60,367 nucleotides of DNA from Daejeonella sp. (GTDB lineage: Bacteria > Bacteroidota > Bacteroidia > Sphingobacteriales > Sphingobacteriaceae). The DNA lies in assembly GCF_030684675.1 (NCBI RefSeq), contig NZ_JAUXXZ010000036.1, forward strand, positions 1 through 60,367. The letters are read 5' to 3'. The notes beneath the pieces were generated by a model. The model was given only the letters and a program-made list of their open reading frames with translations, was not told where the DNA came from and did no database searches. Positions 29,424 through 37,324 of this stretch are shown here, piece by piece. Each line of letters begins with the position of its first letter. The first letter of the stretch is position 1. The position numbers were made by a program, and so were the translations under genes.

Positions 29424-29480
29424 AAAGAAACCTCATGAGGCTAAACTCATATTTGTGACCTGAGATCGGGATGACGGCAA

Positions 29481-30359
29481 TTAAAATTCAAAAAGATGCT
29501 TTTCCGCATGGTATGAAGAGCGCACAAGCGGTCCACTTTCAATGTATTTGAAACCCATCTCAAGTCCGCGGACTTTGTATTTTGCAAATTGTTCAGGTGT
29601 GATCCAATCCACAACCGGATGATGAGTTCTACTCGGCTGAAGGTACTGACCCAGGGTAAGAATATGCACCCCGGCTTCAAGTAGGTCAGTCATGGCTTCA
29701 TAAATATCCTCTTCTGTTTCTCCCAAACCAAGCATAATGCCTGATTTAGTACGTAAACCCGCTTCATTGATGCGACGAAGACACTCTAAACTGCGATCAT
29801 ATTTAGCCTGAATTCTTACCTCTTTTGTTAAGCGGCGAACTGTTTCGAGGTTATGAGAAACTACTTCAGGTCTTGTTGCCAGTACTCTATCCAGATTTTC
29901 CCAGATACCTCTGAAATCAGGAATCAGGGTTTCAAGGGTAGTTTCAGCGCTCTCTTTTCGGATTGTATTAATAGTTTCGGCCCATATTGTGGAACCTCCG
30001 TCCTTCAGGTCATCACGATCTACAGAAGTGATCACACAATGCTTTACCTGCATCAAGCGGACCGAATTGGCCACGCGATTAGGCTCATCTGTATCCACGG
30101 CAAGCGGCCTGCCGGTTGCAACTGCACAAAAAGAGCAGGAGCGGGTACAGATATTTCCCAGGATCATAAAAGTAGCAGTTCCTGCGCCCCAGCATTCGCC
30201 CATATTGGGGCAATTGCCGCTTTCGCAAATAGTATGAAGTTTATGGGTATCTACTAAGCCCCTTACATGTGCATATTCCTTCCCAACAGGAAGTTTAACA
30301 CGCAGCCAGTCGGGTTTGCGCTGCATTTGATTCACTGGAATAACCGGTAGTTCGATCAT
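29481..30359 (-). CDS. lipA: lipoyl synthase
   Basis: LipA is a radical-SAM enzyme that inserts two sulfur atoms into octanoyl chains on lipoyl carrier proteins such as the E2 subunits of 2-oxoacid dehydrogenases. The 292 residues are typical. The auxiliary, sacrificed 4Fe-4S cluster is bound by Cys45, Cys50 and Cys56 ([12 protein letters not shown]). The radical-SAM cluster is bound by Cys71, Cys75 and Cys78 (CTRSCSFC). The conserved RSSYHAE near the C-terminus supplies the serine ligand of the auxiliary cluster. A TACTTTTG box lies only five bases before the ATG. LipB is not in the window. Confidence 0.98.
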   Translation of the reverse strand: MIELPVIPVNQMQRKPDWLRVKLPVGKEYAHVRGLVDTHKLHTICESGNCPNMGECWGAGTATFMILGNICTRSCSFCAVATGRPLAVDTDEPNRVANSVRLMQVKHCVITSVDRDDLKDGGSTIWAETINTIRKESAETTLETLIPDFRGIWENLDRVLATRPEVVSHNLETVRRLTKEVRIQAKYDRSLECLRRINEAGLRTKSGIMLGLGETEEDIYEAMTDLLEAGVHILTLGQYLQPSRTHHPVVDWITPEQFAKYKVRGLEMGFKYIESGPLVRSSYHAEKHLFEF

Positions 30360-30363
30360 ACTG

Positions 30364-30371
30364 CAAAAGTA
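30364..30371 (-). promoter_or_regulatory. Bacteroidota -7 box (TACTTTTG) for lipA
   Basis: Minus-strand TACTTTTG ends four bases before the lipA ATG. With the usual spacing to the transcription start, the message would begin at the start codon itself (leaderless). The box could instead be coincidental, and the real start codon could lie downstream. Confidence 0.45.
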
Positions 30372-30509
30372 AAGAATTTTAACAAGAATTGTGGTGGGAT
30401 AGACCTAATCCATTATTTTGACAATAGAAGTATTTAAATCCGGTAGCTCTTCAATCTTTGACAGGGATAATCAACAATTTAATTATTTTTGGGCATAAGA
30501 ATCCGCAAA

Positions 30510-30920
30510 ATGGCAACTATAGAAACTATTTACCAGGGAGACCTGAGAACCCAGGCAAGGCATGTTTATTCAGGCAACACAATCATAACTGATGCACCCC
30601 TTGATAATCAGGGTAAAGCAGAAGCATTTTCACCTACCGACCTGATGTCGGCTTCTTTGGGAAGCTGCATGTTTACAATCATGGGAATTGCCGCCAGAGA
30701 GCATGGGATAGATATTGATGGCAGCACATGTTCAATTACCAAAATCATGGCAGCAGAGCCAAGAAGGGTAAGTGAAATACAAATAACTTTCAACTTCCCG
30801 GAAATAATTTATACCGAGAAGCAGCGGACCATTTTGGAAAGATCAGCAAGAAATTGCCCGGTTGCCAAAAGTCTGCACCCTGATCTAATTCAAAATATTG
30901 TTTTCGATTTTAAAGATTAA
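30510..30920 (+). CDS. OsmC family protein
   Basis: OsmC/Ohr-fold proteins are dimeric, thiol-dependent peroxidases acting on organic hydroperoxides; the wider family also includes uncharacterised members. From the ATG at 30510 the product has 136 residues. The first cysteine lies in LGSCMFTIMGIAA at the start of the central helix, and the second in RNCPVAKSLHP. Both match the redox pair of the family. The upstream frame can be extended to a TTG (30489), but the protein similarity starts at MATIETIYQG. It is divergent from lipA and converges with the YtxJ-like gene. Thiol-based peroxide defence would fit a bacillithiol-using cell. Confidence 0.9.
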   Translation: MATIETIYQGDLRTQARHVYSGNTIITDAPLDNQGKAEAFSPTDLMSASLGSCMFTIMGIAAREHGIDIDGSTCSITKIMAAEPRRVSEIQITFNFPEIIYTEKQRTILERSARNCPVAKSLHPDLIQNIVFDFKD

Positions 30921-30954
30921 ACCAATTCAGCTTTTTGCTTTGGGCTTTAAGTCT

Positions 30955-31290
30955 TTAGCTTAGTTCTATCTGTTCTGAGAGATCTTCTGCAGATATCTCG
31001 CTATGTGAGGTTTCATAAATACATTCACCACCTTTTATAAGAAGAAGCTGTGGAGATTCGTGATGAACATTGAATGTGCTTGCAATAGCATTTGAAATAT
31101 CCCTGTGGCTGATCAGATCGAGATAATATACAGGAGTTCCTTCTGGAATTTCAGCCCAATCGTGTTCAAACCTCCTTTTCGCCATCATGCTGACCGAACA
31201 ACGGGTACTATGCTTGAAAATTACACTATAACCTTCGGCAGCAATGATATTCTGTAATTGTTCCTGACTATTGAGATCGATCCAGTTCAT
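30955..31290 (-). CDS. ytxJ: YtxJ-like bacillithiol-system thioredoxin-fold protein
   Basis: This small thioredoxin-fold protein is of the type annotated as 'bacillithiol system redox-active protein YtxJ' (monothiol bacilliredoxin-like). From the ATG at 31290 it has about 111 residues. The active-site loop FKHSTRCSVSMMAKRRF contains a single cysteine, as in the family. Later strands read PVYYLDLISHRDISN and SPQLLLIKGGECIY. The frame can be extended upstream to 31344, but that part is not conserved-looking. Family knowledge links YtxJ-type proteins to reversal of protein S-bacillithiolation. BshA, the first enzyme of bacillithiol synthesis, is encoded at 37694-38830, which supports the assignment. 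Confidence 0.85.
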   Translation of the reverse strand: MNWIDLNSQEQLQNIIAAEGYSVIFKHSTRCSVSMMAKRRFEHDWAEIPEGTPVYYLDLISHRDISNAIASTFNVHHESPQLLLIKGGECIYETSHSEISAEDLSEQIELS

Positions 31291-31389
31291 GATTGAAAAT
31301 ACTATGTTGATTGGCTTGCAAAAATACCACAAAATCGCGGGCAAGCCGTCAGAGTCGGGTCAAATTGAAGGATTCAGGAAAAAGAAGGA

Positions 31390-31503
31390 TTAGCGCCTTG
31401 ATTTTGGATAAGTGCCATAAGCCGGGCATAGTCTGGAAGAACATGCCTGTAATACAGTTGTGGCTATAAATAAGGCTATTACGCCTATAATTACTCTTTT
31501 CAT
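31390..31503 (-). CDS. 37-residue lipoprotein
   Basis: A short minus-strand frame starts MKRVIIGVIALFIATTVLQ and continues ACSSRLCPAYGTYPKSRR before a TAA stop. The lipobox LQAC has its cysteine at position 21. A mature peptide of only 17 residues with a second cysteine (LCPAY) would be anchored to a membrane. I recall similar tiny lipoproteins ending in a CPAY segment next to ribH-type genes in Sphingobacteriales; this is not checked. The gene lies 52 bases downstream of ribH and 99 bases before the YtxJ-like gene, all on the same strand. Function unknown. Confidence 0.65.
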   Translation of the reverse strand: MKRVIIGVIALFIATTVLQACSSRLCPAYGTYPKSRR

Positions 31504-31555
31504 GCTTACAGTTTTTTTAAAATTATTGATTTTAATTCAATAATCAATAAAATAT

Positions 31556-32050
31556 TTATTGAGCGGCATTGGCCTGAACCTGTGCCATCATAATTGCGGT
31601 AACTGCTGCCTCTTCACCTTTGTTACCATGCTTTCCTCCGGCTCTGTCCTTTGCCTGCTGCTGATTGTCTGTCGTTAATACGCCAAATACCACAGGTTTG
31701 TTATGTTTAATTGAAACATTTACAAGTCCGTTTGCCACAGCATTACAAATAAAGGTAAAGTGCGGAGTTTCACCCTGTATTACACAGCCTAAACATATTA
31801 CCGCATCCAGTTTTTTTGAAGAGAGCAAAATATCAGAACCACTCGTTAATTCGAAACTTCCCGGAACCTGAACTGTTAAAATGTTTTCTTCAAGCACCCC
31901 ATTTTTTAAAAGTGCAGAACAAGCTCCATTATATAAGGCCCCTGTAATTTCAGCATTCCATTGTGCGACCACAATACCGATACGATAATCTTTACCGGAA
32001 GGGATCTCTATGTGAGAGAAATCTGACAGATTTTTAAATATGCTGGCCAT
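31556..32050 (-). CDS. ribH: 6,7-dimethyl-8-ribityllumazine synthase
   Basis: RibH condenses 5-amino-6-ribitylaminouracil with dihydroxybutanone phosphate in the penultimate step of riboflavin synthesis, and usually assembles into a 60-mer shell. From the ATG at 32050 it has 164 residues. Family motifs are IGIVVAQWNAEIT, VPGSFELTSG (binding the pyrimidine substrate), CLGCVIQGETPHF with the catalytic His loop, and VFGVLTTDNQQQAKDRAGGKHGNKG shown here only in part: VLTTDNQQQAKDRAG. The frame is open further upstream to 32095, but that extension does not look conserved. Other rib genes are not in this window. It is preceded by a TPR protein gene on the same strand. Confidence 0.96.
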   Translation of the reverse strand: MASIFKNLSDFSHIEIPSGKDYRIGIVVAQWNAEITGALYNGACSALLKNGVLEENILTVQVPGSFELTSGSDILLSSKKLDAVICLGCVIQGETPHFTFICNAVANGLVNVSIKHNKPVVFGVLTTDNQQQAKDRAGGKHGNKGEEAAVTAIMMAQVQANAAQ

Positions 32051-32114
32051 GCTCTTAAATAATAAATGGCTGTTACCTGTAATATACGGTAACAACCATT
32101 ATAAATGTTTTAAA

Positions 32115-32795
32115 TTATAATCTTGCTTCAGCCCTTGCAATATAGGCATCTACTGAGGCAGCTTCAACACTTTCAGAATAATCAGTTTTGATTTTCTTAT
32201 AAGTATCAACTGCAGATTTAAATTCCTTTTGCTCCTCATAAACCAAACCTAACTTTTTAAGGAAAAGCGGTGTGGTGAAGGTGTTTTTGTTCTCATCAGC
32301 AGCTTTCTTGTAGAAAGTAATAGCTCTACTGTAGTCTTTCAATTCACTGTACGCATCTCCAAGCATTCCCAATACAAGCGGATCTATTACGGGGCTACCT
32401 GTACTACTGTATTTGCCGAGTGCATCAACTGCCTTTTGATATTCACCTTTTTGAAGATAAAGACCTCCAAGGTATGCGTTTGCAAGATTCGCAGATTTAG
32501 TACTTGAATATTCATCTGCTATTTTTTCAAACCCGGGATATGAACCATCACCCTTAATTGCCCTGTCTTTCAGAGAGTCGATAGCTACATACTCTTCAGC
32601 CTTATACATTTCATTGGCTGCTTTTTCTGCCCTTGGGGCAAGGTAGAAATTTTGGTAACCGAAATATAATAGCACTAAAGCAATAATGGCAGCACCAATT
32701 ACAGCTAAGCTTTTTGCATTTTCCTGAACAAATTTGCTTGTATTTCCAAGCTGATTGTCAGTTTCTGTTACGTTATCTTTTTGATCTTTTGACAT
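32115..32795 (-). CDS. membrane-anchored tetratricopeptide-repeat protein (YfgM-like)
   Basis: The protein has about 226 residues from the ATG at 32795. A polar N-terminus precedes one membrane helix (about 25-48, IGAAIIALVLLYFGYQN). Several TPR hairpins follow: NLANAYLGGLYLQKGEYQKA, VLGMLGDAYSELKDYSRA, and LKKLGLVYEEQKEFKSA. The plan of one N-terminal helix plus periplasmic TPRs resembles YfgM, an accessory factor of the Sec translocon, but it could be another TPR adaptor. It precedes ribH by 64 bases on the same strand and diverges from recF. Confidence 0.82.
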   Translation of the reverse strand: MSKDQKDNVTETDNQLGNTSKFVQENAKSLAVIGAAIIALVLLYFGYQNFYLAPRAEKAANEMYKAEEYVAIDSLKDRAIKGDGSYPGFEKIADEYSSTKSANLANAYLGGLYLQKGEYQKAVDALGKYSSTGSPVIDPLVLGMLGDAYSELKDYSRAITFYKKAADENKNTFTTPLFLKKLGLVYEEQKEFKSAVDTYKKIKTDYSESVEAASVDAYIARAEARL

Positions 32796-32965
32796 TTGTA
32801 TAATAAAAGTTGTAAACCGTTTCACTAAATCCAATTCCGCAAAAATACATTTTTCGCACTAAGTATCAACTTTTAAATCAGACAGATTGATTTTTTTTAT
32901 TTGGACAGTAAAACAAGCTGAAAAGACTAAATTTGTAAAAGCGCTTCCCAGCACAGGCATCAACT

Positions 32966-34066
32966 ATGTGGCTTCAAAAGTTATCCGTCATTAATTTTAA
33001 GAACTATTCTGAAGCCGAGTTAATTTTTTCGGATACTGTCAATGCATTTACCGGGAATAATGGTGCCGGAAAAACCAACCTGCTCGACGCAATTCATTAC
33101 CTGTCGCTCTGCAAAAGTTATTTCAATCCTATTGACAGTCAGCAGATCAGACAGGGCGAAGATCTTTTTATGATCCAGGGAACATTCAGGAAAGATGATA
33201 CAGATGAGGTGATCTACTGTGGATTAAAACGAAGCCAAAAAAAGAAATTCAAACGTAATAAGAAAGAATACCAGCGACTGGCCGATCATATCGGCCTCTT
33301 CCCACTGGTAATGATTTCTCCAAATGATATCAGCCTGATCATTGAAGGCAGCGAAGAACGTAGAAAGTTCATCGACAATGTAATCTCTCAAACCGATAGC
33401 CTGTATCTGGATGAACTGATCAATTATAACCGGAGTCTGATGAACAGAAATGCCCTGCTAAGGCAGATTGCAGTTTCGGGTAATTATGATGCGGCACTAA
33501 TGGAGATCTATGATGATCAGCTTGTAATATCAGGTAATAAGATCTTCGAAAAACGCAAAGCCTTTATGGAGGTGTTTACAGAAATCTTCAATAACCATTA
33601 TCAATATCTGAGTGAAGATGCTGAACAGGTTGAGCTGCTTTATGACTCACCCCTGCTTCAGGAAGATCTCTCAACTATTTTAAGCAGAAATCTGGAACGC
33701 GACCGGATACTGGAGCGCACCTCCAGCGGCATCCATAAAGATGAGCTGAATTTTAGTATCCATGGGATGGCGCTGAAAAAATTTGGCTCCCAGGGACAAC
33801 AAAAGTCATTTCTTATTGCTTTAAAACTTGCACAATACACCTTTCTGCATCAGCAAAAGGGATTTGAACCCTTACTCCTTCTGGATGATATTTTTGATAA
33901 ACTGGATGATGCCAGGACCACCAAACTAATGAAAATGGTATCCGATAAGGATTTTGGGCAGATATTTATTACCGACACCAGCAGGGACAGAATTGAGAAT
34001 ATTTTCCTTAAGCTGGATGTTCCGGTAACTGTTTTTGACATCGAAAAAGGGAATATTGCTGAATAA
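32966..34066 (+). CDS. recF: DNA replication and repair protein RecF
   Basis: RecF is an SMC/Rad50-like ATPase that helps load RecA at gaps at stalled forks, together with RecO and RecR. The 366 residues have Walker A GNNGAGKT (30-37), the conserved signature region in FGSQGQQKSFLIALKLAQ, and Walker B LLLDDIFDKLDDAR. The ATG at 32966 starts MWLQKLSVINFKNY, the usual RecF beginning. A DUF721 gene follows after 64 bases on the same strand. The combination is common in Bacteroidota and fits a replication/repair unit. Confidence 0.97.
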   Translation: MWLQKLSVINFKNYSEAELIFSDTVNAFTGNNGAGKTNLLDAIHYLSLCKSYFNPIDSQQIRQGEDLFMIQGTFRKDDTDEVIYCGLKRSQKKKFKRNKKEYQRLADHIGLFPLVMISPNDISLIIEGSEERRKFIDNVISQTDSLYLDELINYNRSLMNRNALLRQIAVSGNYDAALMEIYDDQLVISGNKIFEKRKAFMEVFTEIFNNHYQYLSEDAEQVELLYDSPLLQEDLSTILSRNLERDRILERTSSGIHKDELNFSIHGMALKKFGSQGQQKSFLIALKLAQYTFLHQQKGFEPLLLLDDIFDKLDDARTTKLMKMVSDKDFGQIFITDTSRDRIENIFLKLDVPVTVFDIEKGNIAE

Positions 34067-34130
34067 ATAATCCTTTGAGTGTACCAGATTTTCTTAAATT
34101 TAAAAACAGGGATTCATTAATCTCCTAATT

Positions 34131-34421
34131 ATGAGCCGTACAAACGACAAACCACTTAAGGATGCAATAGAACAGATGCTTCAGGTTTACAAACTGAGAA
34201 GGAAGTTCGATGAAACTGCTTTGGTTGTAGCATGGCCTGAAATGATGGGAAAGGCGATTGCTAACCGTACCAAGGATATCTTTATTCGCGACCGAAAGTT
34301 ATTTATAAGGCTGGAATCTGCTGTGATTAAAAATGAACTGTTGATGATGCGCTCCAATATTATAGAAAAGATGAATGAACGTGCTGGGAGCAGTATTATT
34401 GATGAAATTATCTTCCTTTAA
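34131..34421 (+). CDS. DUF721 protein, DciA-like helicase-loading factor
   Basis: This is a protein of 96 residues with the DUF721 core: a helical start (KDAIEQMLQVYKLRRKFDE) and the central W-P-E-M-M-G-K segment (VAWPEMMGKAIANRTKDIF). The strand-rich part RKLFIRLESAVIKNEL follows, then the end SIIDEIIFL. DUF721 is the defining domain of DciA, which helps load the replicative helicase DnaB in bacteria without DnaC or DnaI. This is family knowledge; the short Bacteroidota form has not to my knowledge been tested. Its position directly after recF supports a replication role. Its last four bases overlap the convergent small membrane gene. Confidence 0.85.
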   Translation: MSRTNDKPLKDAIEQMLQVYKLRRKFDETALVVAWPEMMGKAIANRTKDIFIRDRKLFIRLESAVIKNELLMMRSNIIEKMNERAGSSIIDEIIFL

Positions 34422-34612
34422 CTACTCTTTTTTTTATTGTAGTTTTTTACCATCAGGTAATACAAAACTGTCATAAAAAAGGCAATTGAGAACGCCTTGA
34501 GAATAAATAAATAATCCACATTCCGATCCCAGCCCCCAAAGTAAGAAACAGCGGCGGGCACAATCAGCATCACCAGAAAAAATATCAGGAAGCGGGCTTG
34601 AAGAATTTTCAT
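34418..34612 (-). CDS. small two-helix membrane protein, unknown function
   Basis: The 64-residue product has two predicted membrane helices, about 8-24 (FLIFFLVMLIVPAAVSYF) and 34-55 (ILKAFSIAFFMTVLYYLM). A short polar hairpin (GGWDRNVDY) joins them, and the tail is very basic (KNYNKKKSS). I recognise no family. It lies downstream of ndk across a strong palindrome on the same strand, and its stop overlaps that of the DUF721 gene by four bases. Coding capacity looks real because of the clear topology and positive-inside tail. Confidence 0.65.
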   Translation of the reverse strand: MKILQARFLIFFLVMLIVPAAVSYFGGWDRNVDYLFILKAFSIAFFMTVLYYLMVKNYNKKKSS

Positions 34613-34622
34613 TGTTAGGATT

Positions 34623-34662
34623 TTATATTGTCACCCTGTAAAATTACAGGGTGACAATATAA
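34623..34662 (-). terminator. 18-bp perfect hairpin after ndk
   Basis: The arms TTATATTGTCACCCTGTA (34623-34640) and TACAGGGTGACAATATAA (34645-34662) pair perfectly around a 4-base AAAT loop. It starts 7 bases after the ndk stop and is likely to end its transcript. The T tract after the stem on the minus strand is weak, so it could also be a mobile palindrome related to the repeat at 37365-37403. Confidence 0.7.
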
Positions 34663-34668
34663 TGAGTA

Positions 34669-35088
34669 CTAGAAACGCTCGAATGCGGTAAAGAAGAAAC
34701 GTCCTTCTATTTCTGCATTATCGTCCGAATCAGATCCATGAATTGCGTTTGCATCAATAGATTTAGCATACTTATTACGGATAGTTCCGGCGTCTGCTTT
34801 GCTTGGGTCAGTTGCACCGATCAGCTTACGGAAATCCTCAACAGCATTATCCTTTTCAAGAATTGCGGCTACAATCGGGCCGGATGACATGAAATCCACC
34901 AAATCCTTATAAAAAGGGCGCTCGCTGTGCACTGCATAGAATTGCCCGGCAATATCTTTGCTCAAACGTGTATATTTTAAAGCAATCACTTTAAATCCAC
35001 CCTTGATAATATCATCTAAAATTGCTCCGGTGTGGCCATTGGCTACAGCATCGGGCTTGATCATTGTAAAAGTTCTGTTTGTTGCCAT
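34669..35088 (-). CDS. ndk: nucleoside diphosphate kinase
   Basis: Ndk moves the gamma-phosphate from ATP to other nucleoside diphosphates through a phosphohistidine and so balances the NTP and dNTP pools. The 139 residues are normal. The start is [19 protein letters not shown], and the active-site His117 lies in [12 protein letters not shown], the near-universal motif. EGRFFF follows close to the C-terminus. The gene is monocistronic in appearance, with a TACTTTTG box upstream (35110-35117) and a perfect hairpin downstream. Confidence 0.98.
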   Translation of the reverse strand: MATNRTFTMIKPDAVANGHTGAILDDIIKGGFKVIALKYTRLSKDIAGQFYAVHSERPFYKDLVDFMSSGPIVAAILEKDNAVEDFRKLIGATDPSKADAGTIRNKYAKSIDANAIHGSDSDDNAEIEGRFFFTAFERF

Positions 35089-35109
35089 CTTAATTTATCA
35101 AAATTGCTG

Positions 35110-35117
35110 CAAAAGTA
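35110..35117 (-). promoter_or_regulatory. Bacteroidota -7 box (TACTTTTG) for ndk
   Basis: Minus-strand TACTTTTG lies 21 bases before the ndk ATG, a normal distance for a short leader. No convincing TTTG at -33 was found. Confidence 0.4.
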
Positions 35118-35179
35118 CTGCTAATAAATTAAAGGATAAAGGATTTTAAAAAATGAGCGGTTTTGAAGCTTTATTTTAA

Positions 35180-35187
35180 TAACTTTG
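35180..35187 (+). promoter_or_regulatory. Bacteroidota -7 box (TAACTTTG) for the DHH phosphoesterase gene
   Basis: TAACTTTG lies 17 bases before the ATG at 35205. A TTTTG (35161-35165) lies upstream, with a gap of 14 bases, shorter than the usual 17-23. Confidence 0.4.
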
Positions 35188-35204
35188 CATTTCTTTTTAA
35201 ATAG

Positions 35205-36215
35205 ATGTTAGAACTAGCCTCCCTAAAAGAGTTTTTAGCTGAACCAAAGCACATTGTCATTACCACACATCCTAAACCGGACGGTGATGCTATGGGATCT
35301 TCTTTAGGTTTATACAATTATCTGATCCTCAATGGGCATCAGGTAAGTGTAATCACTCCTACAGATTATCCAACTTTTTTACAATGGCTGCCCAACAATT
35401 CTGATGTAATCATTTATACTGAAAAACCAGATCAATCCCAGCAATTGGTTGCATCGGCTGACCTGATTTTTTGCCTCGACTTTAATTCCCTGGTGCGCAT
35501 CAATGAAATGGGCCACTATGTGCGTGAATCGAAAGCAAAAAAAGTGTTAATTGATCATCATCTTGAACCCGAAGGTTTTGAGGATTATCGTCTCTGGACT
35601 ACCAGCGCATGCGCCACTGCTCAATTAGTTTATGAGTTTATTGTGAATGTGATGGGTGAAAGACAGTTAATAAATAAAGATATTGCAAGCTGCCTCTACA
35701 CTGGAATAATGACCGATACGGGGTCTTTTCGCTTCCGTTCGACTACATCCAATGTACATAGGATTGTAGCCGACCTGATTGATTGCGGTGCCGATAACAC
35801 ATTAATTCATCAACTTGTTTATGATGATTTCTCGGAAACCAGATTACGATTTCTTGGTCATTGCCTCCTGAATAAGCTGGAAGTGTTAAATGAGTATAAT
35901 TCTGCAATTATTGTTATCACAAAACAGGAGCTTGAAGAATATAAAATTTCAACCGGCGATACAGAAGGTATTGTAAATTATGCTCTCTCGATTACCGGAA
36001 TCCGTCTTGCAATCCTTATTATTGAGCGACAGGATGTCGTAAAGTTGTCAATACGTTCAACCGGCGATTTTCCTGCAAATGAAATATGTAAGAAATATTT
36101 TAATGGTGGCGGTCATAGAAATGCAGCGGGTGGCTTTTCGAATGAGAAAATAGAAACGGTAAGAGAAAAATTTGATCTGATATTACCAGAGTACAAATCG
36201 CAATTGATAAAATAA
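35205..36215 (+). CDS. DHH/DHHA1 family phosphoesterase (NrnA-like)
   Basis: This is a bifunctional-type oligoribonuclease and 3'-phosphoadenosine-5'-phosphate phosphatase of the NrnA class. Relatives degrade nanoRNA or cyclic dinucleotide products. The 336 residues show the manganese-binding motifs THPKPDGDAMGS (His22, Asp26, Asp28), CLDFNS (Asp92) and the DHH motif LIDHH (117-119). The DHHA1 substrate-binding motif GGGHRNAAGG is near the C-terminus. The start at 35205 follows a promoter box. Which activity dominates cannot be told from sequence; oligoribonuclease function would be useful since orn is usually absent in this phylum. Confidence 0.9.
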   Translation: MLELASLKEFLAEPKHIVITTHPKPDGDAMGSSLGLYNYLILNGHQVSVITPTDYPTFLQWLPNNSDVIIYTEKPDQSQQLVASADLIFCLDFNSLVRINEMGHYVRESKAKKVLIDHHLEPEGFEDYRLWTTSACATAQLVYEFIVNVMGERQLINKDIASCLYTGIMTDTGSFRFRSTTSNVHRIVADLIDCGADNTLIHQLVYDDFSETRLRFLGHCLLNKLEVLNEYNSAIIVITKQELEEYKISTGDTEGIVNYALSITGIRLAILIIERQDVVKLSIRSTGDFPANEICKKYFNGGGHRNAAGGFSNEKIETVREKFDLILPEYKSQLIK

Positions 36216-36369
36216 TCGGAATTTTAAATAGAATTAATTTTATAACAGTAAAAAACAATAAATAAATACAAAAGAAGCTTTCAGGTGCTTTTAAGAAACA
36301 TAGAAAATATTTCATCTCCTGATTGATTCAATTAAAAAACAATGTATATTTCAAAACAATAGAAAAAAA

Positions 36370-37311
36370 ATGAAAAAATTAGTAATCGTATTAGGGCTTG
36401 CAGTTACGGGATTAACGGCTTGCAACAATTTTGACAAGGGTGAGGGGGATATGTTGTACAAGATCCACACTGACAAATCTGGTGAAACAATTAAAGAAGG
36501 TGATTTTGTAGCTTTTAAAGCAATCGAGAAAACTGAAGGTGATTCAGTTCTATACAGTTCTTACGATTATGATCGTCCGTCTTTATTAGTTAAGGAAAAA
36601 TCTGTCTTCAAAGGCGATCTTTTTGCAGCTCTTGGCCTTTTAAGTGAAGGTGATAGTGCAACTTTTAAGATCAATATCGACTCAATGGTACAAAAGATGG
36701 GTCGTCCGCAGCCTTCTGATACCACTAAAAAATATCTGGTTTACACCATTAAAATTGACAAAGTAATTCCAAAAGGATCATTAAATGATAGTCTTTTCCG
36801 CGGAAAGATCGATGAGTTTCTGAAAGCAGAAATGGAGCAGGCTAAAACTGCGGAAGTTGCTAAAGTTAAGGCTTACGTTTCCTCAAAAAGTTTGAAACCG
36901 AAAGTTACTGCTTCAGGTTTGAATTACGTAGTATCTAAAGAAGGTAACGGAGCAAAAGCTAATCTTGGTGATACAGTAGTTGTAAACTATACCGGCATGT
37001 TTTTAAGCGGAAAAGTATTTGACAGTAGCTTACCTGATGTTGCGAAGAAAAATGGAACTTTTAACCCACAACGTCCATATGAGCCATTGAAACTTCCGGT
37101 TGGAATGGGTGGTTCGATCCCTGGATTTGAGGAAGGATTGATGCTTTTGAACAAAGGTACCAAAGCAACTCTAATCCTGCCTTCGAAACTGGCTTACGGT
37201 GAGCAGGGAAATCAGGGAATTCCACCATTCTCTCCACTTGTTTTTGAAGTGGATGTTGTAAACATCATCCCGGGAACAGCACCTGTTGCTGCTGCCGCTC
37301 CGAAGCAATAA
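36370..37311 (+). CDS. FKBP-type peptidyl-prolyl isomerase lipoprotein
   Basis: This is a predicted lipoprotein of 313 residues (lipobox LTAC, Cys18). A C-terminal FKBP domain (about 180-300) catalyses cis/trans proline isomerisation or acts as a chaperone in the envelope. FKBP features are DTVVVNYTGMFLSGKVFDSS, PVGMGGSIPGFEEGLMLLN, and KLAYGEQGNQGIPPFSPLVF. The N-terminal half has a further FKBP-like stretch (DFVAFKAIEKTEGDSVLYSS), so the protein may hold two FKBP modules, the first degenerate. It ends in an alanine/proline-rich tail and is followed 14 bases later by an intrinsic terminator. Confidence 0.93.
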   Translation: MKKLVIVLGLAVTGLTACNNFDKGEGDMLYKIHTDKSGETIKEGDFVAFKAIEKTEGDSVLYSSYDYDRPSLLVKEKSVFKGDLFAALGLLSEGDSATFKINIDSMVQKMGRPQPSDTTKKYLVYTIKIDKVIPKGSLNDSLFRGKIDEFLKAEMEQAKTAEVAKVKAYVSSKSLKPKVTASGLNYVVSKEGNGAKANLGDTVVVNYTGMFLSGKVFDSSLPDVAKKNGTFNPQRPYEPLKLPVGMGGSIPGFEEGLMLLNKGTKATLILPSKLAYGEQGNQGIPPFSPLVFEVDVVNIIPGTAPVAAAAPKQ

Positions 37312-37324
37312 TTATTCTTTTCTA

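Larger units (their letters stand above)
28779..29480. other. 702-bp spacer with decayed IS200/REP-type element
   Basis: The region between the convergent nnrD and lipA genes contains no intact gene. It holds a transposase remnant (29109-29288), a hairpin CTCCAGCTTTAGCTGGAG (28971-28988), a second small hairpin around GGCTTCAGCCC (29041-29051), and two related direct repeats at 28889-28967 and 29344-29423. Together these look like the relic of a mobile element. Confidence 0.65.
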
